Positions 1-9,561 of a stretch of 64,000 nucleotides of DNA are shown here, piece after piece (position 1 is the stretch's first letter; each line of letters starts with the position of its first letter). The translations under genes were made by a program, and so were the position numbers. A model generated the notes under the pieces. The model did not search any database, was not told the DNA's origin, and was given only the letters and a program-made list of their open reading frames with translations. The DNA comes from JALSNL01 sp036479585 (lineage in GTDB: Bacteria > Bacteroidota > Ignavibacteria > Ignavibacteriales > Melioribacteraceae). The stretch covers positions 1,550,001 through 1,614,000 of the forward strand of contig OZ245062.1 of NCBI GenBank assembly GCA_965224785.1. Reading direction: 5' to 3'.

Positions 1-441
1 TTGTTTAGCACCAAAATAATCAGCTAATAACTCTGTATGTCCTGGGAAGTTTATTTTAGCTTTTACAAAAGCTTCCTTCGAAATTGGAGCGGTAATAATT
101 CCATCAACTAAGTTTCTTTTAGATAACGAACAAGCTAAAATTATTGACTTGTAAGAAGTTCTTCCAGCAGATGCAATTATTTTGCTATATTTCTGTTCAA
201 CTTTTCCAACATCTACAATAATAACTTTATCAGAATTACTATACTCTTCCTTAAACTGACTAACTAATTTATATTTAAATGTTGGTCTGACAAGTTTAAT
301 TGTATTGGCAAAAACATTGTGCGGACAGAGAAAGATAAGCGAATACTTTTTTGGAGAAAAAATTTTGTTCAGAGTTTTAACAACTATTTCAGGACCAATA
401 CCATTTACGTCACCACAAGTAAAAGCGAAAGTTTTTTTCAT
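1..441 (-). CDS. pdxA: 4-hydroxythreonine-4-phosphate dehydrogenase PdxA, 3' end missing
   Basis: The first 147 residues are visible and the C-terminal part lies left of the window. PdxA oxidises 4-phosphohydroxy-L-threonine in the DXP-dependent pyridoxal phosphate pathway, in the cytoplasm. The translation begins MKKTFAFTCGDVNGIGPEI, matching the family's N-terminal GDpaGIGPE motif at residues 10-18. It later shows GIITAPISKEAF and NFPGHTELLADY, the region carrying the family's metal-binding His. The start at 441 is the only ATG there and lies 2 bases past the stop of the upstream GWxTD gene, so the two are probably co-transcribed. Confidence 0.93.
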   Translation of the reverse strand, partial: MKKTFAFTCGDVNGIGPEIVVKTLNKIFSPKKYSLIFLCPHNVFANTIKLVRPTFKYKLVSQFKEEYSNSDKVIIVDVGKVEQKYSKIIASAGRTSYKSIILACSLSKRNLVDGIITAPISKEAFVKAKINFPGHTELLADYFGAKQ

Positions 442-443
442 AA

Positions 444-1685
444 CTAGTTGGTGGTTAAAATATACTTACCAGTCCCGGTAATATCTTTAAAAATAAAAGT
501 TCTACTAATTTCAGAATAACTCCAAACTTCAATTATTTCATTTTTCTCATTATAAGTTCTTTCAGTTGAAGTTGGTTTACCATAAGTAATATAAATTTTC
601 CCTCTATCACTTTCAGCGCCTTTTTGAGATTTTAAGGATTTGAAATTCTCAACGGCATAATCCGCTCTAGAATAATATTCGTTGAGAGCATAATTGTATT
701 TAACTTTTGAGGGAAAGTGATCTGACCAATAGTTGAAAAGATTTTGATAATACTTCTCATCAGTACCTTTAAGTAAACTTCGTACAATATCAGTATCTTC
801 AATATAACTCAGTAATTTAATACTGTATTCTGGTTTGCTGAGAAGCTTTGGTTTATTTAACCAAAATACTTCGGAAGTAAATTTGATTTCTGCTGTATCT
901 GCTTTCACATCAATCTCAAACTCACCTTCTTCTAAAAGATAACTAAAATCATTTACAAGAAAATAACTACTACTTTCTTCTTCATTTAATAATTTAATTG
1001 TAATTAACTCATCTTTGCTTAATTGAAGAGAACCAAGAAAATATTTTGAAATATTTTCCTTGTAAATACTTTTCTCATTTTGCGTTATTTCTACCTCAAT
1101 AGAATTTATAGATGTGTCTTTAACTCCAAGTAAAATGCTATGCTGTTTTGGCGAAAAAGGAATGTGGTTTTGCAGATTGGTAAGTTGGAAATTTATTTGT
1201 TTTTCTTTGTTACTAGTATTATTATTTATAACAATTGGAGGATAAATAATTTGCTTATCCAAATTAGAAACTTCTATCTTTAACTCAGGTAAAGCTACAT
1301 CAAGCTCAGTACCACCAATAGCCAACGTGGGTTTTAATAAATACTTATTTGGTTCTAATTCAATTCCAATTAAATCTTCAAAGAAAACTTTGTTTGATTT
1401 CGTATCATTATAATTATTAGTGAAAATTACTTGTTTGCTAATTTCTCTTTTTACAAATTCTTTGTCTTTGTAAATTTCAAAAATGAATGTAAAGCTAGCT
1501 TTGTAAGCATTTCCATTTTTAACAAATAGTAATTGATTAAAAGGAATTCTGTAAGAGATGTATTCAATTTGCGAAATACCTTTCACAGAATTATGTTCAA
1601 TAAAAATAGGAGAGGTTCTTTTTTGTCCTAATAGAATTCCACAAAAGAATAAAAGAATTAGAAATATTTTTCGTAACACAATCAA
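444..1685 (-). CDS. GWxTD domain-containing exported protein
   Basis: 413 residues. The N-terminus is a signal peptide (hydrophobic residues about 5-20, ending in LLGQ). The middle is a beta-rich region without recognised motifs. Residues about 300-413 match the GWxTD domain seen in Bacteroidota, Chlorobi and Acidobacteria: a helical stretch (YYQNLFNYWSDHF) followed by RGKIYITYGKP and EVWSYSE...FIFKD near the C-terminus. The function of GWxTD proteins is unknown; export to the periplasm or cell surface is inferred. The start is TTG at 1685; a GTG two codons downstream is also possible. It lies just upstream of pdxA on the same strand. Confidence 0.75.
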   Translation of the reverse strand: MIVLRKIFLILLFFCGILLGQKRTSPIFIEHNSVKGISQIEYISYRIPFNQLLFVKNGNAYKASFTFIFEIYKDKEFVKREISKQVIFTNNYNDTKSNKVFFEDLIGIELEPNKYLLKPTLAIGGTELDVALPELKIEVSNLDKQIIYPPIVINNNTSNKEKQINFQLTNLQNHIPFSPKQHSILLGVKDTSINSIEVEITQNEKSIYKENISKYFLGSLQLSKDELITIKLLNEEESSSYFLVNDFSYLLEEGEFEIDVKADTAEIKFTSEVFWLNKPKLLSKPEYSIKLLSYIEDTDIVRSLLKGTDEKYYQNLFNYWSDHFPSKVKYNYALNEYYSRADYAVENFKSLKSQKGAESDRGKIYITYGKPTSTERTYNEKNEIIEVWSYSEISRTFIFKDITGTGKYILTTN

Positions 1686-1873
1686 CCCAGAATAATTTTA
1701 AGAATGAATATGAGTAAGCTTCGCAAGAATTAAAAACTAAGATTTCAATTTCTACATATTAAAATGATTAGCTAAATTGTAACAACCTTACTAAGCTTCG
1801 TTCCCCTTTACAATGTTTATAAAAGGTTGATACGATAATACATAAATTACCAATTAAAATTCAAGGCAAAATT

Positions 1874-3127
1874 TTACCTATTCATACTTAGTAAAAATTC
1901 TTTATTATTTTTTGTACCACGCATTTTATCCAATAAGAAATTCATTGCATCAATAGTTCCAAAATCACTAAGTAATTTTCTTAGAATCCAAACTTTATTA
2001 AGTTCTTCTTCATTCATTAGCAATTCTTCTTTTCTTGTTCCAGATCTATTCATATTAAATGCAGGAAAAATTCTTCTATCAGATAAATCTCTGTCTAAGA
2101 TAATCTCTAAGTTACCAGTTCCCTTAAACTCTTCAAAAATAACATCATCCATTCTACTACCAGTTTCTATTAAAGCTGTTGCCAATATTGTAAGACTTCC
2201 TCCATCTTCAATATTTCTTGCAGCTCCAAAAAATCTTTTGGGTTTGTGCAATGCACTTGCATCAACACCACCAGAAAGTATTTTGCCACTATGAGGTTGA
2301 ACAGTATTGTGGGCTCTAGCTAAACGTGTGAGACTATCTAAAAGGATTACCACATCATCTCCGGCTTCAACCATACGTTTTGCTTTTTCAATTACCATAT
2401 TGGCAACTTGAACATGTCTTTCTGGTGGTTCATCAAAAGTAGAGCTAATTACTTCTGCTTTTACGGAGCGTTGCATATCTGTAACTTCTTCAGGACGTTC
2501 ATCAATCAATAACATTATCAATTTAATTTCAGTATGATTACGCGAAATTGAATTAGCAATTTTTTGTAGTAAAACAGTTTTACCAGTTTTAGGAGGAGAT
2601 ACAATCAATCCTCTTTGCCCTTTGCCAGTAGGAGATAAAAGATCCATAATACGCATTGCATATTCACCTGGAGCAGATTCTAATTTAATTCTGTTGGTGG
2701 GGTACAATGGAGTTAAGTTATCAAATAAAGTACGACCTCTAATTTCTTCAGGGTCTTTTCCATTAACAGCCTCCACTCTTAGTAAAGCAAAAAATCTTTC
2801 TCCTTCTTTTGGTGGTCTTACTTGCCCGCTTACATGATCTCCAGTTCTTAGTGTGAACCTTTTTATTTGAGAAGGAGAAACATATATATCATCAGGTGAA
2901 GGTAGGTAATTGTAATCCGCTGAACGTAAAAAACCATAACCATCGTTTAGAGTTTCCAAGACACCACTTGAAAAAGTAAGTCCATCTTTTTTTGTTTGTG
3001 CTTCAAGAATTTTATAAATGAGATCTTGTTTTCTCAAATCACTTGTGTCGGGTATCTTTAAGTCTTTAGCAAGTTTAAGAAGGTCAACGATTTTTTTTGA
3101 TTTTAGCGTAGAAATATCCATTGGCAT
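1874..3127 (-). CDS. rho: transcription termination factor Rho
   Basis: 417 residues, the usual size for Rho. It is a hexameric RNA-dependent ATPase that ends transcription. Domain order: N-terminal helical Rho domain (about 1-45), cold-shock-like RNA-binding domain (about 52-120, with the RNP-like GYGFLRS), then the RecA-like ATPase. The P-loop is PPKTGKT at about 178-184, the Walker B strand VVILLDS at about 259-265, and LSGGVDASALHKPKRFFGAARN follows. It lacks the long low-complexity insertion seen in many Bacteroidota Rho proteins. The ATG at residue 3 is an alternative start. It stands alone, with 187 bases to folC. Confidence 0.97.
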   Translation of the reverse strand: MPMDISTLKSKKIVDLLKLAKDLKIPDTSDLRKQDLIYKILEAQTKKDGLTFSSGVLETLNDGYGFLRSADYNYLPSPDDIYVSPSQIKRFTLRTGDHVSGQVRPPKEGERFFALLRVEAVNGKDPEEIRGRTLFDNLTPLYPTNRIKLESAPGEYAMRIMDLLSPTGKGQRGLIVSPPKTGKTVLLQKIANSISRNHTEIKLIMLLIDERPEEVTDMQRSVKAEVISSTFDEPPERHVQVANMVIEKAKRMVEAGDDVVILLDSLTRLARAHNTVQPHSGKILSGGVDASALHKPKRFFGAARNIEDGGSLTILATALIETGSRMDDVIFEEFKGTGNLEIILDRDLSDRRIFPAFNMNRSGTRKEELLMNEEELNKVWILRKLLSDFGTIDAMNFLLDKMRGTKNNKEFLLSMNR

Positions 3128-3314
3128 TAATTACCTTATTTGATTTTGGTTATAAGTAGAATGTGTGTGCAAGATTAGTTATGGGGATTCTTAATTGTAT
3201 TTAAATTATTTATTATTTTGAAAAATGATGTACTTTATTTCTGTTGAGTTTTTATGAATGGTTTAAGAGGTACATCCAAAATGTATATGTTCTAGTTAGC
3301 AAAGTCAAGTAAAA

Positions 3315-4568
3315 TTATTGAGATAGTTCTTTTTTTATTTCTCCCAATAAATATATACTTCCTAACACAGTTAGGCAATCATTACTTTTTTGTTTGATGA
3401 AATTTGATATATAAATATTAGTTTGTTTTAATTCTTCTACTTCTATGTTCGACAATTTTGCAATTTTCTTTAATTCACTAACTGTGGCTGCTCTTTCATA
3501 ATTTGTCGAAGTTAAAAATATTTTATCAAAATGTTTGTTTAGTAACTTGAGCATGTTGGAATTGTTTTTGTCTTGCATAGCTCCATAAATAAGAATTGTT
3601 TTATTGTACTTGCTTGCTTCTTTCTCAAACTGACTTAAGAAAACATTTATACCTTCAAGATTATGAGCTGCATCAAAGATTACTGTGGGACTATCATTAA
3701 ATCGTTCATACCTACCATGCAGATTAGTATTCTTCACAACATTATTTAGTCCTCTAAAAATAATTTTATCATCATTTATGTTAAGAGTTTTTTGTAAAAC
3801 CAAAATTGCCAATGTCGCATTGTGTAATTGATGTTTCCCTTCCAGTCCAGAACTATATAAATTATAGTTTGTCTTATCTCCTTTTAGAATAATATGGTTT
3901 TGAAATTCTTCAATATAATTTTTGATATTATGTAATTTACAATTCTTTTCTTTTGTAATTTCTAGAAAAACTTTCTCAGCTTCGATAGGTACTTTGCCAA
4001 CAAAGACTGGTGTATTCTTTTTTATTATTCCACCTTTTTCATAAGCTATTTTTTCTAAGGTGTCACCTAATATCCTACTATGTTCCAAACTGATTGATGT
4101 GATAACAGAGGCTATTGGAGTGATTGTATTTGTTGCATCTAATCTTCCTCCAAGTCCGGTTTCCATTATTGCAAAATCAATATTATTTTCATTAAAATAA
4201 TTATACGCTAGTGCAGTAGCAATCTCAAAAAAGGTAGGTTTTTTTTTTCCAATATATTTTTTATTCTCTTCAAGGAAATCAATGATAGAACTGTCATCAA
4301 TTTCTAATCCATTTATTCTTATACGCTCATTGAATTTTACAAAATGAGGCGATGTATAAAGCCCAACCTTATAACCACACTCTTGCAAAATGCTTGATAA
4401 AAAAGAAGCTGTACTTCCCTTCCCATTAGAACCAGCAACGTGAATTATTTTTAATTCTTTCTGAGGATTATTGATATGATTAAGAAGGTTAGTAATATTA
4501 TCTAACCCTAACTTGATGTGAAATTGTTTTAATGAATATATCTTTTCTAATGCTGTATCGATGTTCAT
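3315..4568 (-). CDS. folC: folylpolyglutamate synthase / dihydrofolate synthase
   Basis: 417 residues, typical of FolC. It ligates glutamate to dihydropteroate or folates using ATP. Visible motifs are the P-loop AGSNGKGS (about 45-52), the signature GLGGRLDATN (about 138-147), and in the C-terminal ligase domain the motif VIFDAAHNLEG. It belongs functionally with folP, encoded at 27.7-28.5 kb in this window. The gene upstream on the same strand encodes an unknown small protein 27 bases away. Confidence 0.95.
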   Translation of the reverse strand: MNIDTALEKIYSLKQFHIKLGLDNITNLLNHINNPQKELKIIHVAGSNGKGSTASFLSSILQECGYKVGLYTSPHFVKFNERIRINGLEIDDSSIIDFLEENKKYIGKKKPTFFEIATALAYNYFNENNIDFAIMETGLGGRLDATNTITPIASVITSISLEHSRILGDTLEKIAYEKGGIIKKNTPVFVGKVPIEAEKVFLEITKEKNCKLHNIKNYIEEFQNHIILKGDKTNYNLYSSGLEGKHQLHNATLAILVLQKTLNINDDKIIFRGLNNVVKNTNLHGRYERFNDSPTVIFDAAHNLEGINVFLSQFEKEASKYNKTILIYGAMQDKNNSNMLKLLNKHFDKIFLTSTNYERAATVSELKKIAKLSNIEVEELKQTNIYISNFIKQKSNDCLTVLGSIYLLGEIKKELSQ

Positions 4569-4595
4569 AAATTATTTGATAAGTTTAGGCATGAA

Positions 4596-5063
4596 TCAAT
4601 CAGTTAAGAATTTGTAAATTAGAAAACCTACGTTAACTTCTAAAGCTCCAAGTGCAATGCCACCGTATAAATCATATTTGTTTCTGCTGTCTAAATTATT
4701 ATGTGTACCTTTTTTATTATATAATTCATCAAAATTATTAGCTTCATTTTTAAGGATGGAAGCTGTTGCCCCTAATGTAACAGCAGTACCAACCAAAACA
4801 TAAAACCAAGTTGAGTTGATAAATGTATCATCTTTTCTCAGGCTGCCTAATTGCAAGCTAGGACTTAGTACTTCATTTGTTTTAGTAAGAATAGAATTGA
4901 ACTTAAATTCTCTAGAATAATTATTTTTAGTTATTCTAGGTTTAGAATGGTTAACGTAAACCTTAGAGGTTTTTACAAAATACTTTCCACTCAATGAGTC
5001 TTGAGCAGAAACATTGCAGAATAGAATTGCTGTAATAAATAATATATATATAATGATTTTCAT
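4596..5063 (-). CDS. hypothetical exported small protein
   Basis: 155 residues, family not recognised. The N-terminus is a clear signal peptide (IIIYILFITAILFCNVSAQ). There are two glycine/alanine-rich hydrophobic stretches, about residues 86-104 (FYVLVGTAVTLGATASIL) and near the C-terminus (YGGIALGALEVNVGFLIY), which suggest a membrane-embedded or membrane-associated protein. It lies just upstream of folC in the same direction, with a repeat-bearing gap of about 185 bases on its 5' side. Confidence 0.55.
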   Translation of the reverse strand: MKIIIYILFITAILFCNVSAQDSLSGKYFVKTSKVYVNHSKPRITKNNYSREFKFNSILTKTNEVLSPSLQLGSLRKDDTFINSTWFYVLVGTAVTLGATASILKNEANNFDELYNKKGTHNNLDSRNKYDLYGGIALGALEVNVGFLIYKFLTD

Positions 5064-5111
5064 ATTTCCTTAAATAAACTAAACGCAAAGTGTTTTTTGG
5101 ATTTTAGCAAA

Positions 5112-5204
5112 TGTCATTTCGAAATGAACGTTTTTTGTGATTGAGAAATCTCATAATTCAATAGTGTTTGAGATCTCTCCACAAAAGGCGTGTTCGAGAT
5201 GACA
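5112..5204. repeat. dispersed inverted-repeat element with TGTCATTTCGA / TCGAGATGACA ends
   Basis: The ends TGTCATTTCGA and TCGAGATGACA are inverted repeats with one mismatch. Inside is a second inverted pair (GAGAAATCTCA and GAGATCTC). It fills most of the gap between the small exported protein and the PQQ-propeller lipoprotein. Short non-coding elements with TGTCATT termini recur at 9425 and 23149 in this window, so it looks like a member of a dispersed MITE-like group. Confidence 0.6.
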
Positions 5205-5248
5205 ACTATTAGAATCCGAAAACTAAATCACTTTTAGTATATCTAAAT

Positions 5249-6424
5249 CTAATTTATTTTATAAGAATATACTTCGCCTTTATCCACGCCAAAGAAAACC
5301 ATTCCCCTATAATAGTTAGGCGATGTTCTACATCTTCCATCAAATTCTAGTGTTTGAATTTGTTCGCCAGTTTTCTTGTTTAACACATCAATATATTTTT
5401 TTAGATTTGGTTGAATAATATAATCATTGGTAACTAATGGAATTGTGTTAATCAGTCCTTTAGCATTATGTGTCCAAATAAGTTTGCCAGATTTTTTATT
5501 AAGAGAAAAAAGATTTCCTGATAAGTTTCCAAAATAAATTGACGCAAAATCAGAAGCTGGAGCTTGAACAATTTTTGTATTCGATTTAAATTGCCAATTA
5601 ATATTTCCGTTTGCCTTATTTACAGAATACATAATTCCATTTACATCACCAACAAATAAATTTTCTCCATCAATGGTTATTCCACTTTGGAATCCATTTG
5701 AAATTTTCTTTTTGTAATTCAATTTACCGTTAGCAATATCTACACTTAAAAGAAAACCTTTTAAGCTTGCAAAGTACACATTGTCATTATCGTTTGCATT
5801 GGTTGATAAGACTTCTACATTGAAATCTTTTTCCCAAAGAACCCAACCATTGAGATTGAATTTATAAACCTTACCAAGATTAGATATAGTAAAAATATTA
5901 TCACCAATTTGGAATAGTTCATTTGTGAATTTCCCACTTAGTTCTGTGGTGGCAACCTCTTTGCCTTTTTTATAATCATAGACAACTAATGTTGAATAGT
6001 TTTCTTTATAATTATTTACAATAAATATTATTTTGAATTTATTGACAATCGCCATCTGAAATATTTCACCACTATATTTTATTTGTCCAACTTTTTTTCC
6101 GTTTTCAATATCAAAACATGTTACTCTTCCTCCAAGATCAGAGGTTAACAAATAGTGATCAAAAGTTGTAAATGATGAGTTGCTAAAACTTCCATAAGTT
6201 TCAGAATCCCAATTAAAACTTAATCCATTTTCTATACTATCAGCACTAACTATACCAACTGATTCATTAGCATTCTGAGTTGCATTATTAGAGACATCGT
6301 TTAAGTTAGTATCCCTTATAATTATCCTTGGTGTACAACTACTTAGAATGGTAATTAACAACAGCACGAAACTAAGTCGCATAAGAAAACTAATATTGTT
6401 ATTTAAGATTCTCAAAAATCCCAC
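5249..6424 (-). CDS. PQQ-like beta-propeller lipoprotein (BamB-like)
   Basis: 391 residues. A hydrophobic segment ends in a lipobox (ITILSSC, Cys about 30), predicting a lipid-anchored protein. The rest is repeated outer strands of a PQQ-type propeller, for example GRVTCFDIENGKKVG, GFLLSVDIANGKLNY, GIMYSVNKANGNINWQF and GNLFSLNKKSGKLIW. BamB, an outer-membrane assembly lipoprotein, has this fold, but the exact role here is inferred. The GTG start at 6424 overlaps the end of the upstream barrel-protein gene by 13 bases, suggesting translational coupling. An ATG 14 codons downstream is an alternative start. Confidence 0.75.
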   Translation of the reverse strand: MGFLRILNNNISFLMRLSFVLLLITILSSCTPRIIIRDTNLNDVSNNATQNANESVGIVSADSIENGLSFNWDSETYGSFSNSSFTTFDHYLLTSDLGGRVTCFDIENGKKVGQIKYSGEIFQMAIVNKFKIIFIVNNYKENYSTLVVYDYKKGKEVATTELSGKFTNELFQIGDNIFTISNLGKVYKFNLNGWVLWEKDFNVEVLSTNANDNDNVYFASLKGFLLSVDIANGKLNYKKKISNGFQSGITIDGENLFVGDVNGIMYSVNKANGNINWQFKSNTKIVQAPASDFASIYFGNLSGNLFSLNKKSGKLIWTHNAKGLINTIPLVTNDYIIQPNLKKYIDVLNKKTGEQIQTLEFDGRCRTSPNYYRGMVFFGVDKGEVYSYKIN

Positions 6425-9234
6425 CCAAAAAAGAATTGGTAAAATAATTTATTTTGAAATCTACTAAAATTATCTTCTATTTTTTTTCCAACATCATAAC
6501 GTAAAGTTATTGCTCCAAATAAATTGAACCTTACTCCAACCCCAATGCTACCAAGGGTTTCCTCATAGTTATCATCCCAAGCACTACCAGCATCAAAATA
6601 TATTGCTCCACGTAACCTAGAAAAATCTATACCAAGAAATGGAAGTTTCAGATAAAGTCTATCAATAAATGGGAAACGGAATTCTACGGAAGACAACCAC
6701 ATTTTTTCTCCTCTAATTCCAAATCTGGGCCATCCTCTTAAGTTCCAACTTCCTCCAGCAATGTAACGTCTCGCTTCCTTCCCTTCATTATAATAGATAG
6801 AAGCACGTGTTGCAAGTATTGTCCTTTCTCCGAGTCTAAAATATTTTCTATAGTCTGCAATTGCTGAATAAAAATTGGCATTGCTAAACTGAATATCTGT
6901 TGTGTAACCAAGTAGTAGTCTTAGTCTTGTTCCATCAGCAGGTCCTGTTGGTCCCCACAATGAATTGTCGTGAGTGTAAGAAATTGAATTTGAAAGTAGC
7001 AATGCTTCTCGTGGAACAATGTCTGTAATTAATTCTCTATCAGAATTAGCTAAAGAAACACTTGTCTCAAATCTTTGGAAGAAAGACAATGGATATCTTA
7101 AAGAAATATAGCCACCAAAACTTCTCTCTATAAAGAAATGACTACTAGTTCTCAGATCATATCTTCTACCAACATAGTGAAAAAGCCCATAGCCAAAATT
7201 TGTTCTATCGCCAGTGTTTACACGGCTTACAGCAATGTTCAGATTTTTCAGAACTTCACTTTGTACTTGTCCATTATTAAAAAACAAAAATGAATACCTA
7301 TCATCACCAAGCATATCGCTTAAAGAAATAATGGCTCCACCACGAGTTCCAAATACTGGATCAGTAGAGATTTGGCTAATTGCATAATCTAACGAGTATT
7401 GTTTTTTATATTTTAACTTGTCTTTCTTGGATGATAAAACAATTTTTTCAGCTTCCCATTTAGGTTCAATATTTGCAAAGTCAAAAGATGTTTCTTTAGT
7501 TTTTTCATTAGATGTAGAATCTATTTTTAGAGAATAAAATTGAAATGAGAAATTTTCAAACGATGATGTAATTAACTCATTTTCATTAACAAAAGAATAT
7601 TCAAATACACTGGTTAAAAACTTAGTTTGCTTAGTCATACCAGTTGGTTCATCAGTATTGTTAAAGTTTATTTCCCAAATATTTTTTGTTCCATCTTCAT
7701 CAGATAAACAGTACAATTTTTTAAAATCGGGAGTATATTTTGGATTAGTAATATTTGAGTTGGCATAAGTTAAATAATTTATTTTTTGAGTAGTAAAATC
7801 ATATTCAAATAGATTATTTTTTTGTTGATAAATCCCACTCGTTCTATCTGAAGAGAAAACAATTTTAGAATTGTCTTCATTAAATACCGGATCTTTATCA
7901 GCATAATAATCATTAGTAATTCGTTGCAACTGGTTGTCTGAAAGATTAAGCACAAAAATATCATTGTATCCTTTTCTATCAGTAGCACTAAAAACTAATT
8001 TCTTTCCATCCTTCGAAAAACTTGGCCCCTCAATTGTCAGTAGTTCACTATACTTTAACGTATTTATAATTTCATTTTCTTTGGTAGAATAAAAATGAAT
8101 AGCATCACTATCACCAGACTTAGTGACGAAAGCCATTAAACCATTCCGTGAAATTGTCATGGATGGTTTAAGTAAATGAAATTTCTCGAACACAACCTCT
8201 TTCTCTCCCTCAATTAAAAGTTCAGGTTTTGCAAAATCCATTTCGTCAGGTTCGTAATCCATTTTATATACTGAAGTATAACCTCTCTTATTAGCTATGT
8301 AGTAAACGCTTTTTTCTTCATCACTCTCATAGAAATTCGGAGAAAAATTAAAACCCTGATTAGTTAGTTTTTTAGCTCCAATAAAATGAGGTTCTCTATT
8401 TTTGTATAATGGATAATATTTTTGTCGTAAATAGTGTAGCCAGTTATTATCAATAACATCAATTTTATCACCAAGTGTAAACTCAATTATTTCGCTAAAC
8501 TTCTTAAATCTCCAAAAATTATCTATCAATTCCAAAATCTTATGCTCTCCATATTCTTGAGCAACATATTCCAAAAAATTTTGACCTTCTTTATACATAA
8601 GAAAACTTCCACGAATTCTACTTATGTCTTTAAGTGGAATGAACTTATTGTTAAGTATCCCATCTCGTAAAAGCATCTCTGCTTGTGTATCCCAGTGGTA
8701 AGACCAATACTCCGCCAAGCCTTCAATAAACCATAAAGGTGGAAATCTATCGGCAATAATTCTATGATCTCTAACCAAATTTATAATTTTACTAGTCATA
8801 AAAACATGAACTAACTCATGCCGAATTACATGACGAAATTGTTCTAATGAATTTAAATATGGAATTACAACTCGACCTTTTGCAAATTCAAAAAACCCTC
8901 CAACCCCTTCTGGTATAAAGCCGGGAGTGGTATTGGTCTGCTGAAAATGAATGTGAGTGTTATAAAAAACTAGCGGGATTTTGTTAACAACAATATGATT
9001 AAATTTAATTTTTAAATCATCAAAAGCATTCTCTGCGTACTTTGCTCCTATTTCAGCTATTTCACCAAAGTCATCATAATAGTAGATATTAAAATGTTCG
9101 GTGCTAATAACTTTCCAATCAAAATCCTCGTAGTGTACTTTGTTTCTTCCAAAGAAATATAGCTGTGCATCTATTGTACAAGTAATTGAAAAAAGAAAAA
9201 TAAATAAGTATTTAAGATTTAATTTGTTGAACAT
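6412..9234 (-). CDS. metallopeptidase-like / TolB-type propeller / outer-membrane beta-barrel fusion protein
   Basis: 940 residues. It has a signal peptide (about 1-23) and then a peptidase-MA-like zinc domain with HELVH at about 139-143 and a downstream WFIEGLAEYW that supplies the expected third ligand Glu. Residues about 280-600 carry PD40/TolB-like propeller repeats (for example GPSFSKDGKKLVFSATDRKG and NEDNSKIVFSSDR). Residues about 630-940 form a BamA/Omp85-like beta-barrel (GGAIISLSDMLGDDRY, RYIAGGSWNLRGWPRFG, FRFPFIDRLYLKLP) ending in aromatic FFGWDF, as outer-membrane barrels do. A surface protease or barrel-assembly role is inferred. It overlaps the BamB-like lipoprotein gene downstream, consistent with an envelope operon. 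Confidence 0.82.
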   Translation of the reverse strand: MFNKLNLKYLFIFLFSITCTIDAQLYFFGRNKVHYEDFDWKVISTEHFNIYYYDDFGEIAEIGAKYAENAFDDLKIKFNHIVVNKIPLVFYNTHIHFQQTNTTPGFIPEGVGGFFEFAKGRVVIPYLNSLEQFRHVIRHELVHVFMTSKIINLVRDHRIIADRFPPLWFIEGLAEYWSYHWDTQAEMLLRDGILNNKFIPLKDISRIRGSFLMYKEGQNFLEYVAQEYGEHKILELIDNFWRFKKFSEIIEFTLGDKIDVIDNNWLHYLRQKYYPLYKNREPHFIGAKKLTNQGFNFSPNFYESDEEKSVYYIANKRGYTSVYKMDYEPDEMDFAKPELLIEGEKEVVFEKFHLLKPSMTISRNGLMAFVTKSGDSDAIHFYSTKENEIINTLKYSELLTIEGPSFSKDGKKLVFSATDRKGYNDIFVLNLSDNQLQRITNDYYADKDPVFNEDNSKIVFSSDRTSGIYQQKNNLFEYDFTTQKINYLTYANSNITNPKYTPDFKKLYCLSDEDGTKNIWEINFNNTDEPTGMTKQTKFLTSVFEYSFVNENELITSSFENFSFQFYSLKIDSTSNEKTKETSFDFANIEPKWEAEKIVLSSKKDKLKYKKQYSLDYAISQISTDPVFGTRGGAIISLSDMLGDDRYSFLFFNNGQVQSEVLKNLNIAVSRVNTGDRTNFGYGLFHYVGRRYDLRTSSHFFIERSFGGYISLRYPLSFFQRFETSVSLANSDRELITDIVPREALLLSNSISYTHDNSLWGPTGPADGTRLRLLLGYTTDIQFSNANFYSAIADYRKYFRLGERTILATRASIYYNEGKEARRYIAGGSWNLRGWPRFGIRGEKMWLSSVEFRFPFIDRLYLKLPFLGIDFSRLRGAIYFDAGSAWDDNYEETLGSIGVGVRFNLFGAITLRYDVGKKIEDNFSRFQNKLFYQFFFGWDF

Positions 9235-9424
9235 TGAACCTCAAGTATATTTGTACATCAAATGTAGATTGATTTAACTTAAGTTTGCAAAAATTATTAT
9301 TGAAAGGAATGTAATAATTTTTCTCTTGTTTTAAATTTAATGAATGTTACAAAGCTCAAAAGATTCCATCTCAGAAACAGAGATGTACTTAACACAAAGT
9401 GATTTTCGGGAAAAGCTAAGAGTC

Positions 9425-9481
9425 TGTCATTCCGGTTTTCATCGTCTTTTGATGGAATACCGGAATCTAATAAGTATGACA
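9425..9481. repeat. short inverted-repeat element with TGTCATTCCGG terminus, in a 327-base gene-free gap
   Basis: TGTCATTCCGG opens the element; CCGGAATC followed by AGTATGACA closes it as an inverted counterpart. An internal pair TTTTCATCGTC / GATGGAATA lies between. It belongs with the TGTCATTCC...GGAATGACA element at 23149. An open frame across this gap would encode only translated repeat, so I call the gap (9235-9561) non-coding. Confidence 0.55.
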
Positions 9482-9561
9482 GCATAAATAAGAAAACCAA
9501 ATTGTAAGTAGTATATAATTTTGAAAATTTCTTTTTACTTCTCTCGTCTTCACGTTTTACA

